Shown here: piece after piece, positions 1 through 10,978 of the stretch | How the letters are laid out: every line of letters starts with the position of its first letter | Numbering within the stretch: the stretch's first letter is position 1 | From: Synanceia verrucosa | Lineage: Eukaryota; Chordata; Actinopteri; Perciformes; Synanceiidae | Direction of reading: 5' to 3' | Length of the DNA stretch: 64,000 nt | NCBI GenBank assembly: GCA_029721515.1 | Contig: CM056569.1 | Location: forward strand, 13,061,007-13,125,006 | Position numbers and translations under genes: made by a program | Notes under the pieces: generated by a model | Databases searched by the model: none | Seen by the model: the letters and a program-made list of their open reading frames with translations, nothing else | Told to the model about the DNA's origin: nothing

Positions 1-257
1 AAAGGCAGGGTACAACCTGGACAAGTCTCCAGTTCATCACAGGACACATAGAGACAGACAACCATTCACACTCACATTCACACCTAAGATCAATATAAAT
101 TAGCCTATTAACCTAATCCCCATGCATGATTTTGGATGGTGGGAGAGAACCCACGCAGACACGGGGAGAACATGCAAACTCCACACAGAAAGGCCCCGGG
201 CCGGGAATCGATCCCAATACCTTCTGTGAGGCGAGAGTGCTAACCACTACACCACCC
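1..257 (-). mobile_element. SINE-like teleost repeat, 3' part cut by window edge (array unit 1)
   Basis: This is the tRNA-headed teleost repeat in minus orientation. It ends at 257 beside GTATATGTATAT (258-269), the target duplication seen on both sides of the complete copy at 8952-9317. Compared with that copy it has lost about 19 bases near 148 and about 8 bases near 255. Confidence 0.85.
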
Positions 258-269
258 GTATATGTATAT

Positions 270-1580
270 ATACTGTAAGTGTTGTTTAGCCTGCATTTAA
301 TAACTTTCTCTGACTGGTTAGGTCAGCTTGTAAAGGCTTCGTTCCCACTTTACACAGATTTGAAATATAATATGTGCTAAACAAATTAATGAAAAATAAA
401 ATGAAATAACTGGATCCCTCAGTTGACCAATCCTGGATGAGACTGATGTGTGTCCCTCCTACCTCATTAGCATACAGACACAGAAATGTGGAAATAAAGA
501 AGTACTGAAACTTCTAAATAATTAATTAAATCAACCCCCCACCACATACACTATAAGAACTACAGTTGGTTAAAGCAGATTTTTTTGTTCCCCTTACTTT
601 TCCTGCACTTTAGTATGTGTGATGTTACTGACTGGAGATCAGTAAGCTTTATTTGTTTTATATCTGTATATTTTATTAATTTATTTACAGACTGTCCTGT
701 TAAGCTCACACTGGTTTTAAGAAGTGCAGTCCACATGTTTATAAATGTTGAAATGGTAAAACCACAGATTTGCTTGCTTTTATTTTATTTTTATTGTTTG
801 CACTGACAGATATACAATCATTAAAAAGATTACACACACTGATTTACACTCACACACACCCAAACATTCACACACACTCTCATACACACTTGAAGTCAAT
901 GGTGTGCTGGCAGGCCCAGTTGGGGGGTGGGGGGATTTCTTTTTTGTTGTTGTTGTTCTTTACCTATTTTTTTGTTTGTTTCTTTGATGTTTTTATTTCC
1001 TTTTTGTTTCTTGTAAACTGAGGGACATTGGGAACAGGGGTGGGAGAGGAGTGTAATACCAGCACCGCCCTGCTGTGGGCGCTAGCTCATCATTGCATTT
1101 CAGTTGACAGTGATGATGTTTACAGAGTGTGCAGATATCATTGATGTCCCCTTGGAACTGAGGCAGCTACAAAGTGCCCATGTCCAAATCACGTTTTTCA
1201 AATAGCCTCCCTCCTCTTTTTTTCTCTTCATGTTTTTGAGGATGAGGAATTTTGTGTCTCTACTGGGTACAGTAACCTGTGGTGTCCATTCAGTCCTGTT
1301 TGCAGGAGGAAACATGCCTCAGAGCTACGAGCATGGTTGTTGATACTTGGTGTTGTTTCTTGATAGTGACATCATCTATTGGCATATTACAACATTGAAA
1401 TAAGTTGTTATTAACTTGCTAGTTGTTACTACCTTTGACCTCAGGAAGGTGAAGCAGATGCTGCAGTCCGGCTTCTCTGCACACAGATCCGAGGCGGCTC
1501 ATCTTTTGTTCTCTGCTGCTCCATCACGTTTGCTGTCAAAAATAAAATGTGCCAATACTGCTGCCAGCTTAGATGTGTGT
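270..1580. other. Gene-free part of array unit 1
   Basis: I see no gene here. The stretch is AT-rich with TG/CA-rich and G-rich patches (for example around 900-940). The short open frames at 585-1021 and 1100-1315 have no coding character. Unit 1 lacks 70 bp at 565/566 that units 2 and 3 keep. Equivalent stretches are 9330-10699 and 18479-19851. Confidence 0.7.
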
Positions 1581-1858
1581 GTCAAGTCAAGTCAACTTTA
1601 TTTGTATAGCCCAATATCACAAATTATGAATTTGCCCCATTGGGCTTTACAATCTGTACAGGATATGACACCCTCTGTCCTTTACAAATGACCCTCGCGT
1701 CGACTAAGGAAAAACTCCCAAAAAAAAACCCTTTTAACAGGGAAAAAGAAACGGAAGAAACCTCAGGAAGAGCGACAGAGGAGGGATCCCTCTTCCAGGA
1801 TGGACAGACGTGCAATAGATGCCATGTGTACAGAATAACAACAACGAAAACACATTAA
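1581..1858 (+). repeat. Teleost interspersed repeat (unclassified), unit 1
   Basis: It starts with a CAAGTCAAGTCAACTTTATT-type sequence, then a segment containing ATTTGTATAGCCCAATATCA and a tract of the form GGAAAAACTCCC(A)nCCCTTTTAAC. I recognise this from memory as a very common repeat in percomorph genomes. I cannot assign a family without a repeat library. The downstream region to about 2480 may belong to the same element. Confidence 0.6.
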
Positions 1859-2876
1859 CACTACATATAAAATTGTATGGAAATGTCCAAATCAATATAA
1901 CAACAGCTAATATACAGTGTGTATATATAGAATTATATGAGAGTGTCCAAGGGGATGAAGAGCATCATCAAGCTATCAGCAAAGGATGAGAAGCATGTCG
2001 TCCTCTCCACCACGCCAACCAGAAGAAGCCTGAACAGCACGTCTTCCTCTCCACCACACCAAACAGGAGAAACCTCCGCAGGATGACCTCATCACCACCA
2101 CGTCGCTCAGAACCAGAAGATGAGGCCTGACTGGTCTGCACAACCACTACTCCACCAGGTAGACTGGATCCATGGATACCTGTGAGATGAGAACGCACAG
2201 GGACTACGAGGCACAAAACTAATCTGCAGCATGTGTTAAAGGGAGGAAGAGTAAACACATCCTCTTCTCCACTACTCTAACAGATAACAGTGTGTGTTTC
2301 TGAGATAAAACCTCACCATTTCTACCAAAAACACAGAGCAGATGACCGTTCTCCACATCACCAACTAAAGGCCCAGGCTCCCTGACAACTCCCAAATCCT
2401 GTGTCCTGGCCTCAGTGTGGGAGGAACCGACAGCATCAGACGCCTTGGAAGAATGGTTCTGTAAACTTACTCCGTGTGTTGTTGTGGTTTACCAGAGAAC
2501 AGCCACTTGTCTTGTAGAAATACTGATGACATATAGGCCAGGCTTCCAAGTGACTCTATAATAACACCACAGTCAATGTCTTTTTTTTGAAGCATTTACA
2601 TTTATTCATTAATCATTAATCTCCAGCTCACAGAAAATGCTAAACTTCCACAAAATTAAGACTGAATACTGAAAAGTGATTGAGGGAGACAGCTCTGTGA
2701 GGGAGTGAGGGGAGCGGAGCAGTGCAGGAAGCGCTAACAAAAACAGGGTCTTTCAAGAGACGGTGGTCTTCACATGGGCATGGTTAAGGTGGTCAAGGCG
2801 TGCTAAGTGCAAGTCCATTTAACGCCTAATGTCAAACCGCTTCAATTCAAAATGAAGCCGAAATAGTACTGTACAT
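1859..2876. other. Gene-free part of array unit 1
   Basis: No gene is supported. A minus-strand open frame at 1968-2258 is kept in all three units, but the units are nearly identical throughout, so this does not show selection. Equivalent stretches are 10979-11995 and 20129-21145. Confidence 0.6.
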
Positions 2877-2993
2877 GTGTTCCGCCTTTGTCGGTTGATT
2901 CCTCTTCGATACGGACCTAGGAACGTTTTGCAGTCATTTGTTTCACATAGGACCAGTCAAAGTGGGAGCCACATCCGGCTGAATATCGTAGCC

Positions 2994-3050
2994 ACTTCCG
3001 GTTTTTCCGCTAGCGACTTTCAGCAACTTACACGGATTGTTTTATTTGAG
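2994..3050 (+). promoter_or_regulatory. Candidate promoter and 5' noncoding exon with ETS motif, unit 1
   Basis: ACTTCCGG (2994-3001), the reverse complement of the ETS core CCGGAAGT, lies in a locally CpG-richer stretch. A possible donor, TTTGAG|GTAAAA, follows at 3050. The next acceptor, TTACTCAG, is at 3318, just before the start codon of the plus-strand candidate gene. I infer a promoter with a noncoding first exon. The same ETS motif is at 12113-12120 and 21263-21270. Confidence 0.35.
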
Positions 3051-3322
3051 GTAAAATTATTTATTGTAAAATAAAAATGTATTGCTGCTTATTGTTGGTC
3101 AATGTAGAATACTTTTGACAGATATATTTTAAGATATTTGAATCATATTTCGTATAGGCCATATAGGCTAAATTATCGGCTACATGTAAACACTATTTAG
3201 ATGGTTTTCAGCAGTCACACGATTTCTAAAGCAGATACAATTCATGTAACTCTCTTTAATCATTATAAAATTTGCATGCTGTTATATGAATGCAATTTTG
3301 ACCTTTATTTTTACTCAGGAGA

Positions 3323-4408
3323 ATGAATGTAAACATGTTTTATGGAACTCCTGAACTGAAAACCAGGGCTCCGCCAGCAGGGAGCAATGACAGCTGTCTC
3401 AATGAGAGTGGAGAGAGTGATGACGAGTACAGGTACCTGCACCAGGTGATGAAAATAGGACTAATAATGCGATAATATTGTACAGAGTTTCAGCTTTTGT
3501 GTTGTTAATCCATTCTGGATGTACATGTAAAAAAATGTCTGCACTTTTCAAAAGTTTTTTTTTTTTTTTTTTTAATTTTTATTTTTAATTTTTTTTTTTA
3601 CACCAGATGACGAAAACAGCAGGGATGGACACTCTGAATGTTCTAGCACCAGCCTTGGAGCTACTGCTGCAAAAACAGCTGCTCCAACAAAGAGACGACG
3701 GCGAGTAGCGTGGAAGAAGAAGCGGGGAACTCCTGGACTACAAAGCAGGGCTCCACCTGCACAGAGCAATGAAAGCTGTCTCAGCCCCTGTTCACACAAG
3801 AACGCTTGCGGGTAAAAATGACAAATCACTTTATCAGAAGTGCCCTTCGTTTAGATGGTGACAGCGTTTTTGGGGCTTGAAAATGAAACCACCCTCCAGA
3901 GTGGAAAACTTGAATACGCTGCGCCGTAATGTTTCCAACTACACTGCCCAAGACGCAAAACTCTGCTCAGATCTGCCCACGTCACGTATAGGTTTACATA
4001 CATATGTGCCAGTACAGGGAAAGAAACAAATATGTCGGATTATGTCCATGCGTCGGACCTTCAAGCTGCTTTGGCAGCTCCAATAAACATACAGTCTTTC
4101 CAACAAATGCACAGAATCTGCACAGATAGTATTACTGAACAGAGAAGGATCTGTAATTACGTGCGGACATGTGACAGTAAATCACAGCAACTAGCCGTCT
4201 GGCATGCATACCCAATTGAATTCCACACTTTTGCATCACCGTATGCATGCAGATTTCCTCACTAAAACGCTTGCATCTTCTGTTCAGCAGCAGCAGTGAT
4301 GACAGTGACAACACTGACTGTTTTCCAATTAATAGTGACATAGATCAATTATATGATGAGGCAAAGCCAATTGCAGTCATTTACCCAACTAAAATTAGAT
4401 CACCCTGA
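3323..4408 (+). CDS. Candidate three-exon gene for a 139-residue NLS/acidic protein, unit 1
   Basis: Family not recognised. Three exons join in phase: 3323-3432 (36 codons plus 2 bases), 3623-3811 (189 bases) and 4288-4408 (TGA at 4406). The predicted protein has two copies of the motif GTPxLxxRAPPAxSNxSCL, one in exon 1 and one in exon 2. A basic run KRRRRVAWKKKR, like a nuclear localisation signal, precedes the second copy. The last exon is Ser/Asp-rich and ends with PTKIRSP. Donors are TACAG|GTACCT and GCGG|GTAAAA; acceptors are GCAG|GGATGG and TTCAG|CAGCAG. The exon-2 acceptor is doubtful because a stronger-looking CCAG lies 16 bases upstream after a poly-T tract, and using it would break the frame. 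The gene converges on the coiled-coil gene with about 110 bases between stop codons. It may be a truncated remnant, since a strong donor-like GTAAGTAAG lies just downstream near 4485. Confidence 0.45.
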
Positions 4409-4518
4409 CAGCAGCATGAAAGTCACCTGTTTCACTGTTATAGATTCACTGCAAGTGAAGGGGGGGATAGTGAAGCGTGCTGGGGTAAGTAAGTTGTCTG
4501 GTACAGGTCAATGTCCAG

Positions 4519-7181
4519 TTACACTGCCATTTGAACTGACGGCCCGGCCTCGTCAGTGGTAGTAGAGTCATCTGTCAAGGACTGCAGGAACCCAGAGATG
4601 AGCTGAATTTCTGCTGTCAACCCCTCCTGGGCTGTTTTAATTCTCTGGCCGGTCTCTTGAGAAAGAGCCTGGCACCGGTCCAGTTCAGCCTGGCTGTGGA
4701 CGCTGCGCTGTTCAAAGCCTGTCACCAAAGTTTTGTGCATCCTCTTCTGCAACAGAGAAAGCTGTGTGTAATAGAGGAGTGATTTATGTGCACAGTTTTT
4801 CTCGCTCAGTGCAGACACTGCCTCTTCTTTGGCCTCCGTGCAGAGCTTCTTCAGACTTTCGTACTCGCTCGCCAGCTGTTTGTTTTCCTTCAGTGCGTTT
4901 TCTAGTGCTTCCTTTGTGTGTTCCATTTCCTTCTTCCTTGCTGTAACATGAGTGGTGTGCATCTGCATGGATCGCTGTGTTCGTTCTTGGCAGTTATTAA
5001 TATCAGACTGTATGGTGCTTATTATGAGAGCAGCTGATTTGTTTTTGAATTCCACCCCATCAAAAACACTTTGGAGTTCAGCTATGATTTCTGGCATGCT
5101 TTCAACACGTTTTCAATTCGATCTGAAGCACCCTTGTATTTCTTTCTCTTCTTTGTAAGGTCACTGATCCTTTCCAGGGTGTCATCGTATCTCTTTACAG
5201 TGGCGGTGTGTAAATCCTGAGCTGCTTTCAGGTGGCCGCAGTTGAGTTTCTTCTCCTTCATGAAGTTGACTAACATGTTCTTGCGTTCACGCTGAATCTT
5301 TTCCAAATTTTCTGTCAACTTCCTGATTTTCTCAGTTTTTGCCTCCAGCTCATTTGTTGCTGTGGATGCATCTTCAAGTTCTGTCTGAAGCTTTTGGTTA
5401 GTTAGCTCTGAGCTTGTTTGCTGTTGACGCAGTTCTTGATTTCTGAATGCACACTGACCCCTCAGCAGTTTCAGGGCAGTCCTCTGGCCTGTCAGATCGT
5501 TCCTCAGGTTTTCAATCTCTTTCCTGGTCCTCTGTTCTTCCATGGTGGTGAGCTGCTCCTGCTTCTCCAGTTTAGCCTGGGTGATACTGTGTTGTGCTAC
5601 AACTTGGGTCACTTGCTCCTTGGCCTTTTCCATCTGCTTGTCATTGTCAATGATTTTGTGGAGCATCTGCTTCCTCTCCTCGTTCATCTGCTTCACTACA
5701 TTCTCACTCTCAGAAGTTTTTGTCTTGTAGTCTTCAACATTTTGTTCACACTCCATGTTTTCTTTCTGAAGAGCTGCAAAAGCATTACGTTTTGAATGGA
5801 GCTGCTCTTCTAAGCAGGAAACCTCTGCTTCCCCACGAAGTCTAGTTTTCTCAATGTCTTCTTGCAGTGCAGTAAGCGTCTCTTTTAATTCCTCATTCTT
5901 TTGCATTTCATCCTCAATTTCAAGTTTCAATTGCAAATTACAGTCTTTTTCTTTTATCTCCAGCTCCGTAATTTCAGGGATAGATCGTGTTATGGCTGCA
6001 CACCTTTCTTCTGTAAGTGCGATCGTCTTTTCAGCATCCTGTATTTTAGCACACCGATCTTCCTGAAGCATCTTCAACTGGTTTATATTTTCCACTCTGT
6101 CATCCAGCTGATTCTTCAGAGGCAACGCTTCAAGATCTAGCGATGTCTTCTCATTGCTGGTGTCCAGCTCCATCTTTTTGAACTCCTTCTGAACCCGTAG
6201 GAGATCACTTTGTGTTTCTGAGTGTACTTTATCAGCCTCAGCTTGTGCAGTGTTGATTTGATTAATGATGCCTCGCCGGACTTCCAGGTTTTCTTTCACA
6301 GTGAGAATTTGTTTCTTTGCCGTGTTGATGTCCTCATGCAAGCTGTGGTTGCACACCTCAGTGTGTGACAGTTTCTCCTGGGCTCGGTCAAGTTTCTCTG
6401 TTTCTTGTTTTAGCTGCCGCTTCAGTTCAGTGATCTCATTAAGGCAGGCCTCATGCTCTTTTTGGACCTCAGAACAGAGCTTTTGTTCCCTCCACCGTTC
6501 AATACTCTCAACTTTGTTCTCCAAATATCTTTTTCTTCTCTTCTCCCTTTGGAGAGCTTCCTCTGCACGCTGCCGATCAGCCTCCAGCCGCTCCATGAGA
6601 TTCACAACCTCCCCAACGACATTATTTATGTTCTTCAGTGGGGGTGAGAAAGGACAACTTTCTCTTGCGGAAACTGCGACGCCTTCAGCTTCAGTTTCTG
6701 AGTCTCTGGACTGAAATCTTGCACTTTTGCTGTCCTGGTGCTTGACCTGATCGATCTCTGGCGGATATTTTCCAGACTGTTGAGACCAATTTTCCATCAT
6801 CATCTTTAGCTGTTGGATATGGTGAATAGCATTGTTGAGATGTGACGAGGGACTGTTGAGCAAAGCGCCTGTGCTACGTTGTCCAGAACAGACGGCTTGA
6901 AGATCTCCTTGAGCTCGTTGACTTGGTTGTCCTTCCCTTGATGGGAATCTGAGTGGCTCAACGTCTGGCATCGATAAAACTAGGAAATTAGAATAGAATA
7001 GAATATAATGCTGTTATTGTCTGCCCCAAATGGTGACAGAAATACGTCTTTGACATGGCTCACAATACATTTACACATTTTAAGAACATGATAAAAGTGA
7101 ACAAATACATCTAAAAATATATGAAAACATGTGACCAGTGCATGTTGCATGAATCTATCTATTACCTGTGTGTTTGTCCAT
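4519..7181 (-). pseudogene. Long coiled-coil protein gene, unit 1 copy, one-base deletion near codon 628
   Basis: Coding exon 1 is 7166-7181 (Met-Asp-Lys-His-Thr plus one base, donor CACAG|GTAATA). Exon 2 is 6979 down to 4519, after acceptor TTCCTAG. The 186-bp intron joins in phase, so translation probably starts eight residues upstream of the MPDVEP methionine. The consensus protein has 825 residues: about 130 low-complexity residues, then an almost unbroken heptad coiled coil beginning near VVNLMERLEADRQRAEEAL, rich in E, K, Q and L. No membrane segment or signal peptide is seen. Architecture and length recall CCDC178, but this is from memory and unverified. In this copy a T run (5110-5113) is one base shorter than in units 2 and 3, so the frame is lost near codon 628 and the last ~200 residues are out of frame. 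It could be a real pseudogene or a consensus-sequence error. Confidence 0.75.
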
Positions 7182-7485
7182 GATCTGAGCTGGGTTGATG
7201 AACGCAGGAGCAGCTTTAGCTTCAGTTGTGGGCTTCAGCTGGTCGACCTGTGGGAGGCGCTCAAGTGGTGATAAATCTCTCTGAAGTCATCAGCTACATA
7301 ATCTGGATGGATAATGCATGTTTCATCACAGGGAGTGTTACTTACTACAACGGCCGACCTCCGATCTCCTTTTTTGACGCTTCGGAGTTCCAAACGAATT
7401 ATGTTTGGGGCGGGGGCTCGCGCGTCCGTGTCGTCAGAGCGAACGTAGCGACGTAATTTGCTGCTGCGTATTAACTCCCTGATAA

Positions 7486-7527
7486 TGACGTCACATACAA
7501 TCAACGCGCTCAGTAACAATGACGTGG
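7486..7527. promoter_or_regulatory. CRE palindrome upstream of the coiled-coil gene, unit 1
   Basis: A full cAMP-response element TGACGTCA is at 7486-7493, about 305 bases upstream of the start codon at 7181. A second CRE-like TGACGTGG follows at 7520-7527. Consensus CREs are bound by CREB/CREM proteins and are common in promoters of male germ-cell genes. That this is the promoter is inferred from position. The TGACGTCA recurs at 16611-16618 and 25758-25765. Confidence 0.45.
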
Positions 7528-8045
7528 CACATTTTAATGGACGTTGACTTCCCTGATCATGGCTGGATCACCGTCAGAACTGACGGAGCAGCCAGCACGA
7601 GCCGTGTTAGCTAATTAGCCGGTCGCAAACACTTAAACACTTCAAACAGAACTCTGAATAAGTAGTTGGTGATACTGTGATACTGCAGACACAGTTAGTT
7701 TAACTGAAGAACACACCTGAATCCTATTTGCAGTGTTGAAGCAGTGTTGATATGTGTCACACGTGCTTTTAGCAGGGCCGTGCAGAGACCTTTGGAGGGG
7801 CAGGTGCTCGAAGTTAAAAGGGGGCACATGGAGCAGGAATTTGAAACACCATACAGAAACTACTACTTTTTCTAAAAAAATATGTGTAATTCAGAAGAAA
7901 TATTTAAGACTGATATCTCATTTGAGTAGATATGCCCTGTCCTCTCTTCAAAAAAATATAAACTACTGCTTATTGATAAAGTGAACACATATCAAACATA
8001 TTTATTTATACATAAATTGATATACAGGAAACAAGATCTCCCAGG

Positions 8046-8371
8046 AGCAGCACAGTGGTGTAGTGGTTAGCACTGTCGCCTCACAGCAAGAAGGTACCGA
8101 GTTTGAATCCTTTCTGTGTGGAGTTTACATGTTCTCCCCGTGTCTGCGTGGGTTCTCTCTGGGTACTCCGGCTTCCTCCCACCATCCAAAATCATGCATG
8201 GGGATTAGGTTAATTGGCTAATTTAAATTGACCGTAGGTGTGAATGTGAGTGTGAGTGGTTGTCTGTCTCTATGTGTTCTGTGATGAACTGGAGACTTGT
8301 CCAGGGTGTACCCCCCCCCCCCAACGACTCTATGAGGATAAGCGGTAGATAATGGATGGATGGATGGATGG
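8046..8371 (+). mobile_element. SINE-like repeat with tRNA-like head, unit 2
   Basis: The insertion is flanked by perfect 13-bp target duplications AAGATCTCCCAGG (8033-8045 and 8372-8384). The head resembles a pol III promoter: an A-box-like TAGTGGTTAGCACTG and a B-box-like GTTTGAATCC. The tail is a (ATGG)n run. A C run of about 10 bases interrupts the 3' part. This repeat is abundant in teleosts. Confidence 0.85.
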
Positions 8372-8748
8372 AAGATCTCCCAGGCACCCTTAAAAGCTTA
8401 TTTACCTCTACTTCAGATGTACATATACAGTATATCAAACAAGACACAGCAGCAATAGTTCACTATACCACATACAAGCACATCTAGGCATCAGTTTAAT
8501 ATTTCCTTCAGAGGGCCCAGAGTATCCCGCTAAGATCTATATCCTCTTATATGGCTTTCAAAAAACAACTGAAGAAATATTTATTAACAACTTGAACCCT
8601 TACTTATTCTTTTTGCTTGATCTTGTCGATCTCTCCTTGACAGAGTTTTTGTTTTGCTTACTGTTATAATTCTTTTTTCATGTAACTAAATTTGCTTTCT
8701 TTGTCTTCCTCTCCTGCATAGTGTCGAGGTCTGTGTATGTATCTACCC

Positions 8749-8809
8749 TGTATATGTGTGTATATACATATATATATATGTATGTATGTATACGCATACG
8801 TGTATATAT

Positions 8810-8853
<44 letters not shown>

Positions 8854-8859
8854 GCATAC

Positions 8860-8907
<48 letters not shown>

Positions 8908-8951
8908 ACACACGTATGTATGTATATGCATGTATGTGGGTATATGTATAT
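8749..8951. repeat. TA/TG-rich compound microsatellite, unit 2
   Basis: Alternating TA and TG/CA dinucleotides fill the segment and produce overlapping artefactual open frames on both strands. The corresponding tract at 17868-18102 is longer in its TA part. It sits between the two opposed SINE-like insertions. Confidence 0.95.
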
Positions 8952-9317
8952 CCATCCATACATCCATTTTCTACCGCTTATCCTCACATAGGGTCGTGAG
9001 GGGGCTGGAGTCTATCCCAGCTGTCTTAGGGTGAAAGGCAGGGTACACCCTGGACAAGTCTCCAGTTCATCACAGGACACATAGAGACAGACAACCACTC
9101 ACACTCACATTCACACCTAAGATCAATATAAATTAGCCAATTAACCTAATCCCCATGCATGTTTTTGGATGGTGGGAGGAAGCCGGAGTACCTGGAGAGA
9201 ACCCACGCAGACACGGGGAGAACATGCAAACCCCACACAGAAAGGCCCCGGGCCGGGAATCGATCCCAACACCTTCTGTGAGGCGAGAGTGCTAACCACT
9301 ACACCACCGTGCCGCCC
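8952..9317 (-). mobile_element. SINE-like repeat, minus orientation, unit 2
   Basis: A full-length minus-strand copy of the same repeat family as 8046-8371, flanked by the 12-bp target duplication GTATATGTATAT (8940-8951 and 9318-9329). The left duplication lies at the end of the TA/TG microsatellite. With the forward copy it forms an inverted-repeat pair about 580 bp apart. Confidence 0.85.
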
Positions 9318-10699
9318 GTATATGTATATATACTGTAAGTGTTGTTTAGCCTGCATTTAATAACTTTCTCTGACTGGTTAGGTCAGCTTGTAAAGGCTTC
9401 GTTCCCACTTTACACAGATTTGAAATATAATATGTGCTAAACAAATTAATGAAAAATAAAATGAAATAACTGGATCCCTCAGTTGACCAATCCTGGATGA
9501 GACTGATGTGTGTCCCTCCTACCTCATTAGCATAAGACACAGAAATGTGGAAATAAAGAAGTACTGAAACTTAAAAATAATGAATTAAATCAACCCCCCA
9601 CCACACACACTATAAGAACTACAGTATAAGAACACTACAAGAAGAAGTTTACTTTGTGTTCAGTGGGAGTTTGATTTACCTAAAAAATGTCCAGTTGGTT
9701 AAAGCAGATATTTGTTCCCCTTACTTTTCCTGCACTTTAGTATGTGTGATGTTACTGACTGCAGATCAGTAAGCTTTATTTGTTTTATATCTGTATATTT
9801 TATTCATTTATTTACAGACTGTCCTGTTAAGCTCACACTGGTTTTAAGAAGTGCAGTCCACATGTTTATAAATGTTGAAATGGTAAAACCACAGATTTGC
9901 TTGCTTTTATTTTATTTTTATTGTTTGCACTGACAGATATACAATCATTAAAAAGATTACACACACTGATTTACACTCACACACACCCAAACATTCACAC
10001 ACACTCTCATACACACTTGAAGTCAATGGTGTGCTGGCAGGCCCAGTTGGGGGGTGGGGGGATTTCTTTTTTGTTGTTGTTCTTTACCTATTTTTTTGTT
10101 TGTTTCTTTGATGTTTTTATTTCCTTTTTGTTTCTTGTAAACTGAGGGACATTGGGAACAGGGGTGGGAGAGGAGTGTAATACCAGCACCGCCCTGCTGT
10201 GGGCGCTAGCTCATCATTGCATTTCAGTTGACAGTGATGATGTTTACAGAGTGTGCAGATCTCATTGATGTCCCCTTGGAACTGAGGCAGCTACAAAGTG
10301 CCCATGTCCAAATCAGGTTTTTCAAATAGCCTCCCTCCTCTTTTTTTCTCTTCATGTTTTTGAGGAATTTTGTGTCTCTACTGGGTACAGTAACCTGTGG
10401 TGTCCATTCAGTCCTGTTTGCAGGAGGAAACATGCCTCAGAGCTACGAGCATGGTTGTTGATACTTGGTGTTGTTTCTTGATAGTGACATCATCTATTGG
10501 CATATTACAACATTGAAATAAGTTGTTATTAACTTGCTAGTTGTTACTACCTTTGACCTCAGGAAGGTGAAGCAGATGCTGCAGTCCGGCTTCTCTGCAC
10601 ACAGATCCGAGGCGGCTCATCTTTTGTTCTCTGCTGCTCCATCACGTTTGCTGTCAAAAATAAAATGTGCCAATACTGCTGCCAGCTTAGATGTGTGTG

Positions 10700-10978
10700 T
10701 CAAGTCAAGTCAACTTTATTTGTATAGCCCAATATCACAAATTATGAATTTGCCCCATTGGGCTTTACAATCTGTACAGGATATGACACCCTCTGTCCTT
10801 TACAAATGACCCTCGCGTCGACTAAGGAAAAACTCCCCAAAAAAAAACCCTTTTAACAGGGAAAAAGAAACGGAAGAAACCTCAGGAAGAGCGACAGAGG
10901 AGGGATCCCTCTTCCAGGATGGACAGACGTGCAATAGATGCCATGTGTACAGAATAACAACAACGAAAACACATTAAC
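10700..10978 (+). repeat. Teleost interspersed repeat (unclassified), unit 2
   Basis: Array copy of the element at 1581-1858, differing mainly in the length of the A run after AAAAACTCCC. Confidence 0.6.

Noticed and set aside
1968..2258. Conserved 96-codon minus-strand frame in all units
   Set aside because: Conservation is explained by near-identity of whole units. The stretch adjoins a dispersed repeat and has no domain or splice support.
3556..3600. Poly-T tract as the poly(A) tail of a minus-strand retrocopy
   Set aside because: No AATAAA on the minus strand lies just before it, it is over 900 bases past the stop, and it is better explained as an intronic T-rich tract before an acceptor.
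4032..4265. Plus-strand open frame in each unit (up to 103 codons in units 2 and 3)
   Set aside because: It lies in the predicted intron between exons 2 and 3 of the candidate gene. Unit 1 has a stop in it (TAA at 4264), and there is no family resemblance.
5418..6714. Long plus-strand frames opposite the coiled-coil exon (Leu/Ser/Phe-rich)
   Set aside because: They are antisense shadows of E/K/Q-rich coding sequence.
8664..9034. Overlapping Tyr/Ile/His-rich frames on both strands
   Set aside because: Translation artefacts of the TA/TG microsatellite.
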